The notes below the pieces were generated by a model. That model saw nothing but the letters and a program-made list of their open reading frames with translations, was not told where the DNA came from and did not search any database. 64,000 nucleotides of DNA from Gemmatimonadaceae bacterium (GTDB lineage Bacteria > Gemmatimonadota > Gemmatimonadetes > Gemmatimonadales > Gemmatimonadaceae). The DNA lies in the NCBI GenBank assembly GCA_016742275.1, contig JACVCD010000004.1, positions 124,001 through 188,000 of the forward strand, in the 5' to 3' direction. Within the stretch, counting starts at the first letter, position 1. Each line of letters begins with the position of its first letter. The position numbers and the translations under genes were made by a program. Shown here piece by piece: positions 31,843 through 50,175 of this stretch.

Positions 31843-34227
31843 ATGCGTGTGATTCTTCTGCTGGCCGTCTGCACGGCGGCTCTGTGGTCTTGTCGGCATG
31901 GTGCGCCAGCATCGGAGCGCGTCCGGCGCATGATGGAGCTCAAAGACCCATGGGAGGGGAAAGGCGGCTCCGTCCTGGCAGGGATTACCGTTCAAAGTGA
32001 TTCGCTTGGCAGACGAGGCATACTGCCACGTGAATATCCGGGCATGCGCCTGACCCCCTGCATGGTCGACAGTGCGCAAAACAATGCAACCATCGCGCTC
32101 AAGGGGGTACGCCAATTGGTTGCGCGGAATGAACGCGTGCCATTCGACTCCACAGAGTTGATTGCCATGTGCGTGCATCACGGCTGGACGCATCTTTTCA
32201 ATCTCGTGGGTTCACCACCATTGTCCTGGATTGCAGAGCAGACCGTCTGGCAACTGCTCTCAGTGCACGTGGCACATCGAGCACAGGCGCTAGCAAGATT
32301 CGATTCTGCTCTATCTGCGACGGCCCGCCGCGGCGACTCGATCAGCGTCCGCGATGGGTTGATTCCTTTTGCTGATGAGCTGTGGACCCGCGCACAGGCG
32401 CGCCTCGAACGCCCACTGCGCGAAGTACAGTCTGAGGAGCAACGCGTACACGACCTCGCCGCCGGCCTGCGACCTCTGACAACCTTGGCGCCAGTTCCTG
32501 CAACCTCTCGATTGCTTGGTGAATCGGAGGCAGAATGGAGCGCGCGCCTTTACGCCCAAGCCGCGCGGCTCTCCACGGGCCCCGATCGCAGTAGGTGGCT
32601 TCGAATGGCTTTGGCACCCTGGGTCGCAATGTCTCGGTGGGCCGCGCTTGATTCAGCAGCGAAGGACATGTTGCGATGGGCGCCCAATGACTCTGCGTTG
32701 GTAATGGCCGGACCGCTGGCCACCTACCACCTGGCGGGCAGCAATGTGTCACGTCTCCCGGAAGCTGAAGCGGCCTTCCAGAACGCCTCGCGGTACCTAC
32801 CGCGTGTCGATTCGGCCCGCTTCTATGACTTCGATGGCATCTTGACGCGAGACGACGATGAATGGCGATATGGGTTTCTCCCGAACGACCGATTGGATAT
32901 CGATCGTCGCGGTTGGCTCGTTATTGATCCGATGTGGAGCACGCCAGTCAACGAAGTGCAGCTCGCGCGAATGGCTCGCATGGCTGAAGCAGACTACCGC
33001 TACGCGCAGCATGCGCGACCGGGACAGAGCGGCAGTGAAACACCCAGTGGTCGTGTCCATATGCGCCGGGGCGCGCCATCAGCGCGATGGGAGCGTATCT
33101 ATCCCGGTCGATTCGACAACTTTCGATATTTCCGTCGGACCTGGGATGGCCTTACCCAGGATATGCAGGTCGAAGATCTGGCAGAATGGTGGCGCGCGTT
33201 CGCCGGTGGGCGCCAACGGGCGGCGCTCCTTGGATTCTGGACCGTGAAGCAGCGCTCGTGTCTTGATCCGCGATTCCTCAATGCCGCCTATCGCTGTGTG
33301 GAGCAGGAACGCGCAAGCTGGAAGGGTGTCCCCTTCGTTGGCACCATGGACACAATCGACGTCATGCTGGCCCGATTTCGTGGAGGACTAGACTCGATGG
33401 ACTTGCATGTTGAGGCACGAGTCCCGCTTCGCTCGTTTCCCCATCAGAAATCGGCGAACGTACAAGCGAATGCACGAATTGCCACCACACTTTTTCTGCG
33501 GCAACCGATGGGCGAGCCCATCGCAACTCTTTCGACTTCGGATCCACTCCCGCCCAAGGACCGCATAGCCTTCGTGCAGCAATGGCAGACGCGCGCTGGA
33601 CCTGAAGAAGTGATGCACCGTGTCGAGGCCTATGAACCGCTAAGCGCAAGTGCCGCTCGGGGAATCATGCACTTCAACTCCGACGCTGCCATTCGCATCA
33701 ACGTCCGCGGCTTTGGCATGAGCGATGTGTTGATCACAGGCCATGCAGTTGAGCAGGTTCGCCCTGCGGTGCGGTGGAACGACTTTGTCTTTACACCCAA
33801 TGCGGGTGTTGTCCTTCCCAAGGAACGATTTTCGGTCCTGTGGGAGATCTATGATCTCACACCAGGCCCTGACGGGCGCATCAGATGGAGTGTGAATATG
33901 CGCCGTGAGACTGGAGAAATAGTAAACAACGTCGACATGCGCGACGCCTTGACCACAGCTCGCAAAGCAAGCGCGAAAGTGCTTGCGGACGAACCCGATG
34001 CGTCATCCCTCAGTTACACCCGGGAGGCGCACGCCAAACCGGTGGTCGTGGAGCACATCAAGCTACCGCTGCAGGGAAATGCACCGTATGGGCGCCACGT
34101 GGTCTCCGTCACGGTCACCGATCTCGTAAGCGGTAAGCGTATCACCCGCAGCACAGGTGTTCGACTTCTCGTGCCATCGTTGCAGCGTCGACTGGATCCG
34201 ATAGTACCTGTGTTGCCTTTCAGGTGA
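31843..34227 (+). CDS. GWxTD-like lipoprotein, copy 2
   Basis: Predicted lipoprotein of 794 aa with signal MRVILLLAVCTAALWSC (Cys17). It aligns with the gene before it along nearly its whole length: shared blocks include ERVPFDS, QARLERPLRE, FAGGRQRAA-like and RGFGMSDVLITG. The GWxTD-like motif reads GSETPSGRVHMRRGAP starting at residue 397, almost the same position as copy 1. The two genes are therefore a tandem duplication, 64 bp apart. It is convergent with the histidine kinase gene, 3 bp away. Function unknown. Confidence 0.7.
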   Translation: MRVILLLAVCTAALWSCRHGAPASERVRRMMELKDPWEGKGGSVLAGITVQSDSLGRRGILPREYPGMRLTPCMVDSAQNNATIALKGVRQLVARNERVPFDSTELIAMCVHHGWTHLFNLVGSPPLSWIAEQTVWQLLSVHVAHRAQALARFDSALSATARRGDSISVRDGLIPFADELWTRAQARLERPLREVQSEEQRVHDLAAGLRPLTTLAPVPATSRLLGESEAEWSARLYAQAARLSTGPDRSRWLRMALAPWVAMSRWAALDSAAKDMLRWAPNDSALVMAGPLATYHLAGSNVSRLPEAEAAFQNASRYLPRVDSARFYDFDGILTRDDDEWRYGFLPNDRLDIDRRGWLVIDPMWSTPVNEVQLARMARMAEADYRYAQHARPGQSGSETPSGRVHMRRGAPSARWERIYPGRFDNFRYFRRTWDGLTQDMQVEDLAEWWRAFAGGRQRAALLGFWTVKQRSCLDPRFLNAAYRCVEQERASWKGVPFVGTMDTIDVMLARFRGGLDSMDLHVEARVPLRSFPHQKSANVQANARIATTLFLRQPMGEPIATLSTSDPLPPKDRIAFVQQWQTRAGPEEVMHRVEAYEPLSASAARGIMHFNSDAAIRINVRGFGMSDVLITGHAVEQVRPAVRWNDFVFTPNAGVVLPKERFSVLWEIYDLTPGPDGRIRWSVNMRRETGEIVNNVDMRDALTTARKASAKVLADEPDASSLSYTREAHAKPVVVEHIKLPLQGNAPYGRHVVSVTVTDLVSGKRITRSTGVRLLVPSLQRRLDPIVPVLPFR

Positions 34228-34230
34228 CTC

Positions 34231-37200
34231 CTACTCGACCGGCTTCCCTGGTGGAGTCAGATCCAGCACCTCACGCACGCGACGCAACAACTCGCTCGGC
34301 ACAAACGGTTTGGGCAAGTAGTGCAAACTGTCGGTGAACTCGCCAAGACCATCCGCTGCCTGTTGCGTGTATCCCGACATATAGAGCACGCGTAGTCCGG
34401 GCGATTGGCGCAGCAGCTCTTCGGCCAGCTCGCGTCCTCCCATATGCGGCATCATGAGATCGGTGATGAGCAAGTCCATCGGCCGCTCCATTGCGCTCAC
34501 CAAACGCAGTGCCTCAAGGCCATCTGCAGCGGAAACAACCTGATAGCCATGCGTAGCCAAAGCACGTGCAGCGACTGCGCGCACGGCGTAGGTATCCTCA
34601 ACCAACAACACGGACTCGGTACCACGTGATGTCGGCACGTCAGCCTTCGGCAACACGCTGTCTACTGAGCGTGCAACACGCGGGAGATACAGGCGGAACG
34701 TGGCCCCTTGTCCGAGCTCACTGTAGCCGGCCAAATGCCCACCGTGCTGCTTCGCGATACCATAGCACACCGCGAGTCCCAATCCGGTACCCTGCCCCGC
34801 GGGCTTGGTCGTAAAGAAGGGCTCGAACACATGATCCAAGACCTCTGATGACATACCAACGCCGTTGTCGCTGACGGCCAGCATGACATACTCGCCCGGT
34901 GTGACATCGGCGCGCGTGGCCGCATACGCTTCATCCAGCGTGACGTTGGCTGTCTCGATGGTGAGCCGCCCACCACGCGGCATTGCATCACGCGCATTGA
35001 CCGCGAGGTTGACGAGGATCTGCTCGATCTGTCCTGGATCAGCCTCTGCGGCACCGATGCCCGGTGCCAGGAGCGTCACCATTTCGATGTGTTCGCCAAG
35101 CAATCGGCGTAGCATGCGATCAACGCCAAGGGTAACGGCGTTGAGATCGATAACACGGGAAGCGAGCGGTTGTCTTCTGCTGAAGGCAAGAAGTTGGCGC
35201 GTGAGCGTGGCCGCACGTTCACCCGCACTGGTGATCTCGGTGAGACTCTCCGTGAGCGGTGCCCCGATACGACGCAACTCGGGACGCGAAGCCACTTCTT
35301 CGCGCGCGAATGTTGCGTGACTGAGAATGACGGTGAGCAGATTATTGAAATCGTGCGCCACACCGCCGGCGAGCTGACCAACAGCATCGAGTTTCTGCGA
35401 ATGGCGCAGCTGCGTTTCCAGCTCAGCGCGTTCGCTCACATCGCTGATGACAACGAAGTGACCACTGGCCACCACACGCGATGAGACAGGTTGGCCAGCC
35501 GCTGCGCCGGCTGTCGCCCCGACCGTCGCCTTCGTTGGCGTTGCTGTGCGATGCACCAGCGATACCATGCACCGGGCTTCTTTTCCGTCGGCACGTAGCA
35601 GCGTCGTTTCGAACACAATGGCCGAACCGTCGGCGATGGTGCGTGTGCGCGACTGCAAGATCGTGCGTGCGTCAGGCGGGAAGAGATCGGCAAACGACAT
35701 GCCGATCAGTGCTTCACGCTCACGACCAAAGAATGCCGTGAATGCGCGATTCACGAAATTGAGCGTGCCGGTTGCCGACACATCACCAATGAGCAAGGGA
35801 ATACCGTCGGTCACCATACGGTACTGCTCTTCGCTCACTCGAAGCGCCCGCTCGGCAGTTACACGCTGCGTCACATCATCCGCCAATACGAGGCGTGCGG
35901 CCTTCCCATCAAACTCAATCGGAATGGCGGTAACCGAAACCAGCATGATGCTGCCGTCCTTGCGCAGATGCCGGAACGGCTCATCAACATGCACCCGTTG
36001 CTCCTCCGACTGGAGCCGGGACATATGCATCAACGGTACATCTTCCGGTGGGCGGATATCGACAATGGTCATGGACAGAAACTCTTCGTGCGTCCAGCCA
36101 TAGCGCGTCACCGCCGTACTGTTGACCGCCAGAATCGCGAGCGATGTGTCATCGTACACCCACATCGCACCAGGATTGCGCTCGAACAGGTAGCGATACC
36201 TGGCTTCCATCCGCTCGAGTGATTGCGTGCGCTCCGTCAGATCATCCGCCATGCGGTTGAACGCACGCGCCAGAGGACGCAGTGGTCCCGATGCATTCAC
36301 ATCCGCTCGCCGTCCAGCTTCTCCACGTCCCAGTGCACGCGCGTCAACAATGAGTCGCCCAATCGGTCGTCCCAGTCCGCGTGCCATGTACGCGGCCAGC
36401 AGCAGTGCAGCTGTGAGAACAAAGCCTGCCAACAATGAGCTGCGCAGCAGTACATCCCGTTCGACACCAGCCAGCAAAGCCGTTGGTGTCGCCACGAAGA
36501 TCAACCATGGCGTACCAGCCGCTGGCAGATACGCACCGAAGCGATGGATGCTGTCTATGCCGAAAAATTGTCCACTGCCTCTACGCTCTCGCAGTATCTG
36601 CTGCACCGACGAATCGGCGCTGAGATCACGCCCCACCCAACGCTCGGGGTCAAGACTGCGAGTAACGATAAATCCCAGTGTGTCCAATACCGCAACCACA
36701 GCATCACCAGGAAATTGTGGAACGGCCAGCATCTCCAGGAGATGATCGAGCTCCGATGATACCGTCACCAACCGGACAATCTCTCCGCTGGCGGAGACCA
36801 CTGGTAAGGCGGATCCAACCACCCTTCGCCCCGTGATGCGGGAGACAACAGGTTCTCCCACGGCAAATCGTCGAGTCGCAATGGCGTTGCGGAAATACGC
36901 ACGATCACCAACCGATGGACGCACTTCGCCTGGCGCGTACGGATAGGCGTGCGCCACGTTGCTACCGTCGGGACGATACACACCGACGTAGCGGATATAC
37001 TCGGGTAGGCGATCGTCTATGCGTCGCAGCAGTTGGTCAAGTTCTCCTGCCGGAACTGCCGTATCGGCGCCGACAGTCGATGCGACCAACGACAAGATCG
37101 TCTGCTGCTCACGAACGAAATCTTCGACGCGACTGCCGACGATTCGCGCCACACCTTCAACCTCGAGACGCGCCTGATCGCGTGCATCACGCGCCAGCTC

Positions 37201-37344
37201 ACGAATGGTGTAAGCCGTGAGCAGACTCAGTGGTACGGCAACAGCCAATACGATTCCGGCCAGCGGCGGCCAGATCGAACGCATGGCGTTCGCGGCGCGC
37301 GGGTCCGTGCCTCCCGTGGTCCCTTCGTCGGGCATCCTGGGCAT
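34231..37344 (-). CDS. Hybrid sensor histidine kinase (Cache-HAMP-PAS-PAS-HisKA-HATPase-REC)
   Basis: Protein of 1037 aa. Two membrane helices (about 25-45 and 305-330) flank an extracellular Cache-like sensor with PDGSNVAHAYPYAPGEVRPS. Next come HAMP, two PAS domains (about 385-500 and 510-640), a HisKA box GGVAHDFNNLL with His664, an ATPase domain with DNGVGM and GTGLGLAV, and a receiver with ITDLMMPHMGG (Asp962). An insertion rich in Ala, Thr and Gly lies at about 610-625. It has no adjacent response regulator, so its partner is elsewhere. ATG at 37335 is an alternative start. Confidence 0.9.
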   Translation of the reverse strand: MPRMPDEGTTGGTDPRAANAMRSIWPPLAGIVLAVAVPLSLLTAYTIRELARDARDQARLEVEGVARIVGSRVEDFVREQQTILSLVASTVGADTAVPAGELDQLLRRIDDRLPEYIRYVGVYRPDGSNVAHAYPYAPGEVRPSVGDRAYFRNAIATRRFAVGEPVVSRITGRRVVGSALPVVSASGEIVRLVTVSSELDHLLEMLAVPQFPGDAVVAVLDTLGFIVTRSLDPERWVGRDLSADSSVQQILRERRGSGQFFGIDSIHRFGAYLPAAGTPWLIFVATPTALLAGVERDVLLRSSLLAGFVLTAALLLAAYMARGLGRPIGRLIVDARALGRGEAGRRADVNASGPLRPLARAFNRMADDLTERTQSLERMEARYRYLFERNPGAMWVYDDTSLAILAVNSTAVTRYGWTHEEFLSMTIVDIRPPEDVPLMHMSRLQSEEQRVHVDEPFRHLRKDGSIMLVSVTAIPIEFDGKAARLVLADDVTQRVTAERALRVSEEQYRMVTDGIPLLIGDVSATGTLNFVNRAFTAFFGREREALIGMSFADLFPPDARTILQSRTRTIADGSAIVFETTLLRADGKEARCMVSLVHRTATPTKATVGATAGAAAGQPVSSRVVASGHFVVISDVSERAELETQLRHSQKLDAVGQLAGGVAHDFNNLLTVILSHATFAREEVASRPELRRIGAPLTESLTEITSAGERAATLTRQLLAFSRRQPLASRVIDLNAVTLGVDRMLRRLLGEHIEMVTLLAPGIGAAEADPGQIEQILVNLAVNARDAMPRGGRLTIETANVTLDEAYAATRADVTPGEYVMLAVSDNGVGMSSEVLDHVFEPFFTTKPAGQGTGLGLAVCYGIAKQHGGHLAGYSELGQGATFRLYLPRVARSVDSVLPKADVPTSRGTESVLLVEDTYAVRAVAARALATHGYQVVSAADGLEALRLVSAMERPMDLLITDLMMPHMGGRELAEELLRQSPGLRVLYMSGYTQQAADGLGEFTDSLHYLPKPFVPSELLRRVREVLDLTPPGKPVE

Positions 37345-37563
37345 AGCCTCGGCTTCAGAATCGCGATACTGCGGTGAATGACAATCTTGACATCAGCCAA
37401 CAACTGAACCTGCGGTCATAACGCAGAAGCGTCAATTCGTGTTCCTGTACTAAGGCTCGGAACACTTAGTCCTAACTGGGAGGGTGAGAGGTCGGAGGTG
37501 GCCGGGAGGGTTCGCTTTTGGACGATCTATCCAGCGGATGGGTGAGAGGCTGAGAGGGCCAGC

Positions 37564-37601
37564 TGGAAATAGACATTGAGAGGGTGAGCAACTCCGGAGC
37601 C
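37564..37601 (+). repeat. Left inner inverted repeat (38 bp)
   Basis: Begins TGGAAATAGACATTGAGAGG. Its reverse complement recurs at 38141-38178 with two mismatches. It ends about 100 bp before the four-helix-bundle gene. Confidence 0.9.
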
Positions 37602-37703
37602 CAGCTCCCGGAGGTTCGGCGGAAGGGTTGGGTGTGCGTCAGAATGTGTCGACTGGCGAAGAATCGGTGCGACACGCGAGAACATCCGGCCCTATCGTGG
37701 CAC

Positions 37704-38093
37704 ATGCCCCACAACCCATCGAGGCTACAGGTCATTGATCGGGCGTTTGCATTGGCCGTGGCGATTCATCGCCTGGCCGACCGTCACGCCGAGGCTCTTG
37801 CCAGTTGTAGCCCTAGCCTACGTTCGCAACTTCTGCGCGCAGTTGACTCCGTAGCGAGCAATCTCACCGAAGCCACCGCCTTCGACGCACCGAAGCGCTG
37901 CCGCGCATTTCTCCGAATTGCCATCGGTTCATGTAACGAGGTTGAGTTGCAATTGCGACTCGCAGTCGCTTTGCAGGCGCTACCGGAATCGGCAAGCACA
38001 AGCATCGCGGAGACCGTCACCGTTCGCCGCATGACCTACGGTTGGATGAAGCATCTGGAGGAAAGAGCTGCAAGAGGGCTACCGTGTGAGTAA
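37704..38093 (+). CDS. Four-helix-bundle protein (S23/Avd-like)
   Basis: Protein of 129 aa of the family known from intervening sequences in 23S rRNA genes, related to Avd of diversity-generating retroelements. The helical signature is present: SQLLRAVDSVASNLTEATAF, then KRCRAFLRIAIGSCNEVELQ. The ATG at 37704 starts where the family usually starts. The molecular role of the family outside retroelements is not established. Here it is neither inside an rRNA gene nor near a reverse transcriptase but enclosed by long inverted repeats. Confidence 0.88.
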   Translation: MPHNPSRLQVIDRAFALAVAIHRLADRHAEALASCSPSLRSQLLRAVDSVASNLTEATAFDAPKRCRAFLRIAIGSCNEVELQLRLAVALQALPESASTSIAETVTVRRMTYGWMKHLEERAARGLPCE

Positions 38094-38140
38094 TGCTCAC
38101 ATCACCAACCGCAGTCCTTGCTCCAGCACCTCCGAGCACC

Positions 38141-38178
38141 GGCTCCTGAGTTGCCCACCCTCTCAATGTCTATTTCCA
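38141..38178 (-). repeat. Right inner inverted repeat (38 bp)
   Basis: Reverse complement of 37564-37601 with two mismatches; it begins 47 bp after the stop of the four-helix-bundle gene. Confidence 0.9.
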
Positions 38179-38202
38179 TCTGACACTCTCAGACTCTCAA
38201 AG

Positions 38203-38260
38203 TCTGAGAGTCTGAGAGTCTGAGAGTCGAGAGTCGAGAGTCGAGAGTCGAGAGTCGAGA
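38203..38260. repeat. Tandem short repeats TCTGAGAG (x3) and TCGAGAG (x4+)
   Basis: Three copies of the 8-mer TCTGAGAG are followed by four full and one partial copy of the 7-mer TCGAGAG. Just before it, 38186-38210 can form a 10-bp hairpin (CTCTCAGACT with AGTCTGAGAG). It abuts the rpoC terminator. Confidence 0.95.
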
Positions 38261-38268
38261 AAAGAAGA

Positions 38269-38295
38269 CGGCCGGAAGAACAAGTCTTCCGGCCG
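38269..38295 (-). terminator. Rho-independent terminator after rpoC
   Basis: A perfect 11-bp stem (CGGCCGGAAGA with TCTTCCGGCCG) with a 5-nt loop, followed on the minus strand by TCTTCTTTTC. It lies 31 bp after the rpoC stop. Confidence 0.92.
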
Positions 38296-38325
38296 CCTCT
38301 CATATCTCAACTCTCAGCCTTCAGA

Positions 38326-42639
<4,314 letters not shown>

Positions 42640-42642
42640 GTG

Positions 42643-47211
<4,569 letters not shown>

Positions 47212-47290
47212 CATATCCTTAAGGGGCTCACCCTCGTGCGGGGTGCGCGGGACCCGGAACGCCCGGAACGGGCAGACCGGAGGCGCAAAG

Positions 47291-47349
47291 CGCTCCGTCC
47301 CCGGGGGCATCGGTCAGCAGAAACTGACCGATGCCCCCGGGGCGGAGCG
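47291..47349 (-). promoter_or_regulatory. Long hairpin between rplL and rpoB
   Basis: A near-perfect inverted repeat: 19 bp, one bulged base, then 7 bp more, closed by a 6-nt loop at 47318-47323. No T run follows on the minus strand, so it is not a typical terminator. In E. coli the rplL-rpoB interval holds an attenuator and an RNase III site; the same role here is inference. Confidence 0.75.
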
Positions 47350-47404
47350 TTCCAAAGCGGAACTGCGATTGTGCGACGTAAACCCTTCGGCTGGTGCCTG
47401 GGGA

Positions 47405-47791
<387 letters not shown>

Positions 47792-47860
47792 GGTGGTACT
47801 CTCTCCGTATGTCTCCCCCAGGGAGCCTGGGGCGTGTAATCAGGCGAACGCCTGGGGATC

Positions 47861-48364
47861 TCAGTTGGAGCCTTCGAGCTGCGTCTTACGGGCGTCGAGG
47901 GCGAGGGCGAACATCATCGGGATGCTGTTGAGGTAGCCAGCGAACATCGACAGAGCTTCGTCGCGCGTCGGCAGGGTGGCCAACTTCTTGACCAGTGCCT
48001 CGTCCACGGCGTTGCCTTCGTAAATGCCGCCCTTCACTGCGGGCTTCGAGTCGTTCTCCTTCGCAAAGTCGGAGAGGACCTTCGCCGCCGTGATGGCATC
48101 CTGCGCAACAACGACCCCTGTGGGGCCACTGAGGCGCGTGCCCGCCAGGCCCGCTTCGTTCACCGCGCGGAGCGCCAGCGTGTTCTTGATCACGACGTAG
48201 TCCACGCCCGCCTTCTTCAGGCGGCGACGCAGATCCGTCATGCGCTTCACGTTCAAACCCGTGAAGTCGGTGTAGTACAGCGCCTGAGCGCCGCTGAGCT
48301 TGGACACCAGCCCATCGACGAGGAGCTGCTTCTGAGGCTTCTTGGCCTTGGTCTTGGCTTTCAT
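47861..48364 (-). CDS. rplJ: 50S ribosomal protein L10
   Basis: Base of the L7/L12 stalk, 167 aa. The conserved blocks are [20 protein letters not shown] and [13 protein letters not shown], with a C-terminal helix for L12 dimers. The N-terminus is lysine-rich. It lies 15 bp after rplA, leaving little room for the classical L10 leader. Confidence 0.96.
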   Translation of the reverse strand: MKAKTKAKKPQKQLLVDGLVSKLSGAQALYYTDFTGLNVKRMTDLRRRLKKAGVDYVVIKNTLALRAVNEAGLAGTRLSGPTGVVVAQDAITAAKVLSDFAKENDSKPAVKGGIYEGNAVDEALVKKLATLPTRDEALSMFAGYLNSIPMMFALALDARKTQLEGSN

Positions 48365-48379
48365 GAGTGCGTCTCCCTC

Positions 48380-49069
48380 TTACCGGTACGGCGTGGTGTC
48401 GATGGTGACGCCTGGCCCCATGGAGCTGGAGATCGCGACGTTCCGGATGTACACGCCCTTGGCCGCCGACGGCTTCGAGCGAACGATCGTATCCATCAGG
48501 GCCGTGAGGTTGCTCTCGAGCTGGTCCGGCGTGAACGACACCTTGCCGATCGGGGCGTGCAGATTGCCACCCTTGTCGACGCGGAATTCGATCTTGCCGC
48601 CCTTCGATTCGCGAACCGCCTTGCCCACGTCAAACGTGACCGTGCCGGCCTTCGGATTCGGCATGAGACCGCGCGGACCGAGGACACGGCCGAGCTGGCC
48701 GAGCTGTCCCATCTGGTCCGGTGTCGCGATCAGCACGTCGAAGTCGAGCCAGCCTTCCTTGATCTTCGCGAGGAATTCGGTGCCGACAAAATCGGCACCC
48801 GCTTCCTGCGCTTCCTGCACCTTGGCGCCGGTCGCGATCACGAGCACGCGCATCGTCTTGCCCGTACCAGCCGGCAACACGACCGTGCCGCGCACCACCT
48901 GATCGGCGTGACGCGGATCGACACCGAGGCGCACCGCGAGTTCGACGGTCTCGTCGAACTTCGCAAAGGCCATATCCTTCACCAGGGCGATCGCCTGCTT
49001 GACTTCGTACGACTTCGCCTGGACGCGACGCTCACTCGCGGCGCGGAACTTCTTGCCATGTGTCTTCAT
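48380..49069 (-). CDS. rplA: 50S ribosomal protein L1
   Basis: Protein of the mobile L1 stalk, 229 aa; in many bacteria it also represses its own operon. The signature is seen in [20 protein letters not shown], and the C-terminus has [20 protein letters not shown]. It lies 5 bp after rplK. Confidence 0.97.
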   Translation of the reverse strand: MKTHGKKFRAASERRVQAKSYEVKQAIALVKDMAFAKFDETVELAVRLGVDPRHADQVVRGTVVLPAGTGKTMRVLVIATGAKVQEAQEAGADFVGTEFLAKIKEGWLDFDVLIATPDQMGQLGQLGRVLGPRGLMPNPKAGTVTFDVGKAVRESKGGKIEFRVDKGGNLHAPIGKVSFTPDQLESNLTALMDTIVRSKPSAAKGVYIRNVAISSSMGPGVTIDTTPYR

Positions 49070-49074
49070 AAGGC

Positions 49075-49497
49075 TCAGTCCTTCACCGTGATGCCCATGG
49101 AACGCGCCGCACCGGCGATCATCGCCACCGCGGACTCCATGGAATCGCAGTTCAGGTCGGGCATCTTCGTCGTCGCAATCTTCTCGAGCTGCGCGCGCGT
49201 GATGGTGCCCACCTTGTTCTTGTTCGGCTGACCCGAGCCCTTCGGAACGCCGATCTCCTTCTTGATGAGTTCCGCCGCCGGCGGAGTCTTCAGAATGAAG
49301 GTGAACGACTTGTCCGCGTAGATCGTGACCTCGACCGGGATGATCATATCACCGCCCTGCGTCCGAGCATTAAACTCTTTGCAGAAGCCCATGATGTTGA
49401 TACCCTGGGGACCGAGGGCCGTACCCACTGGGGGCGCCGGGTTCGCCTTACCTGCAGGAATCTGCAGCTTGACGAATCCAGTGACCTTTTTGGCCAT
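49075..49497 (-). CDS. rplK: 50S ribosomal protein L11
   Basis: GTPase-associated-centre protein of 140 aa, needed for RelA activation in other bacteria. The N-terminal domain shows [20 protein letters not shown] and [19 protein letters not shown]; the C-terminal 23S-binding domain is intact. A 110-bp gap with a hairpin separates it from nusG. Confidence 0.97.
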   Translation of the reverse strand: MAKKVTGFVKLQIPAGKANPAPPVGTALGPQGINIMGFCKEFNARTQGGDMIIPVEVTIYADKSFTFILKTPPAAELIKKEIGVPKGSGQPNKNKVGTITRAQLEKIATTKMPDLNCDSMESAVAMIAGAARSMGITVKD

Positions 49498-49518
49498 GCT
49501 ACTTCCTCATCGCGAGTT

Positions 49519-49543
49519 CCGCCGTGGGACCATCCCACAGCGG
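49519..49543 (-). promoter_or_regulatory. Leader hairpin upstream of rplK
   Basis: An 11-bp stem (one G-T pair) with a 3-nt loop lies about 20 bp before the rplK start on the minus strand, with no T run. The L11-L1 leader in other bacteria binds L1 near this place; whether this is such a site is a guess. Confidence 0.45.
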
Positions 49544-49607
49544 TCTGGCTACCACTTTGTTTTGCGTCGGGTGGTGACGACGTCCCCAAGGGGCACCTGC
49601 CAGAAAC

Positions 49608-50165
49608 TCAGTACCCGCGGAGCTGCAGGTAGTCGAGTTCCACGCTCGTCGGCCGTCCGAACAGACTGACCGACACGCGCACCTTGCCCTTTTCGGGCAG
49701 GATTTCTTCGACCGTCCCGTTGAAGTCGGCGAACGGACCCTCGGTGATTGCCACCGCCTGTCCCACGAGGAATGGAATCTCCTCGCGCACCGGAGCATCG
49801 TCGGTTGGATCCGCCTGCCCCAGCAAGCGACGCACTTCGTCGTCGCGCAGCGGCATCGGATCCCGATCCTTCCCCACGAACTTGATCACGCCCTGAATGG
49901 CGTTGATCTCGTGCAGGGTGTCCTGCGAAGCCACCATCTCCACGAGCACATAGCCCGGGAAGATCTTCCGTTCGACAGTGACCTTCTTGCCGTTCTTGAT
50001 CTCGACGACTTCCTGCGTCGGCACGAGCGCCTGACGAATCAGACGATCTTCGGGAGCAGCCGGATCCGTGTCGATCTTTCGCTGGATCAGGCGCTGCACC
50101 TTGTTCTCATGCCCAGACGTCGTCTGGATCGCATACCACCGGTGCTCAAGCATCGACACTGTCAT
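49608..50165 (-). CDS. nusG: Transcription termination/antitermination factor NusG
   Basis: Protein of 185 aa linking RNA polymerase to Rho or the ribosome. The NGN domain starts RWYAIQTTSGHENKVQRLIQ and has KIFPGYVLVEM; the C-terminal KOW domain shows GPFADFNGTVEEILPEKGKV. It lies 10 bp after secE. ATG 50153 is an alternative start. Confidence 0.97.
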   Translation of the reverse strand: MTVSMLEHRWYAIQTTSGHENKVQRLIQRKIDTDPAAPEDRLIRQALVPTQEVVEIKNGKKVTVERKIFPGYVLVEMVASQDTLHEINAIQGVIKFVGKDRDPMPLRDDEVRRLLGQADPTDDAPVREEIPFLVGQAVAITEGPFADFNGTVEEILPEKGKVRVSVSLFGRPTSVELDYLQLRGY

Positions 50166-50175
50166 GATGTTCGGC

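Larger units (their letters stand above)
37544..38198. mobile_element. Inverted-repeat element carrying a four-helix-bundle gene
   Basis: Imperfect 58-bp inverted repeats, at 37544-37601 and 38141-38198, enclose a single gene. They match at 52 of 58 positions by eye; the inner 38 bp (37564-37601 with 38141-38178) differ at only two. No transposase or recombinase is encoded, and no target duplication was identified. The right arm runs straight into tandem TCTGAGAG and TCGAGAG repeats. It lies between rpoC and the histidine kinase. Mobility is inferred from the symmetric ends. Confidence 0.65.

Noticed and set aside
37544-38198. Insertion sequence with a transposase
   Set aside because: Only the four-helix-bundle gene is inside the arms; no DDE, tyrosine or HUH motif was seen.
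38203-38260. Possible CRISPR array
   Set aside because: Units of 7-8 bp are contiguous with no spacers, and no cas gene is near.
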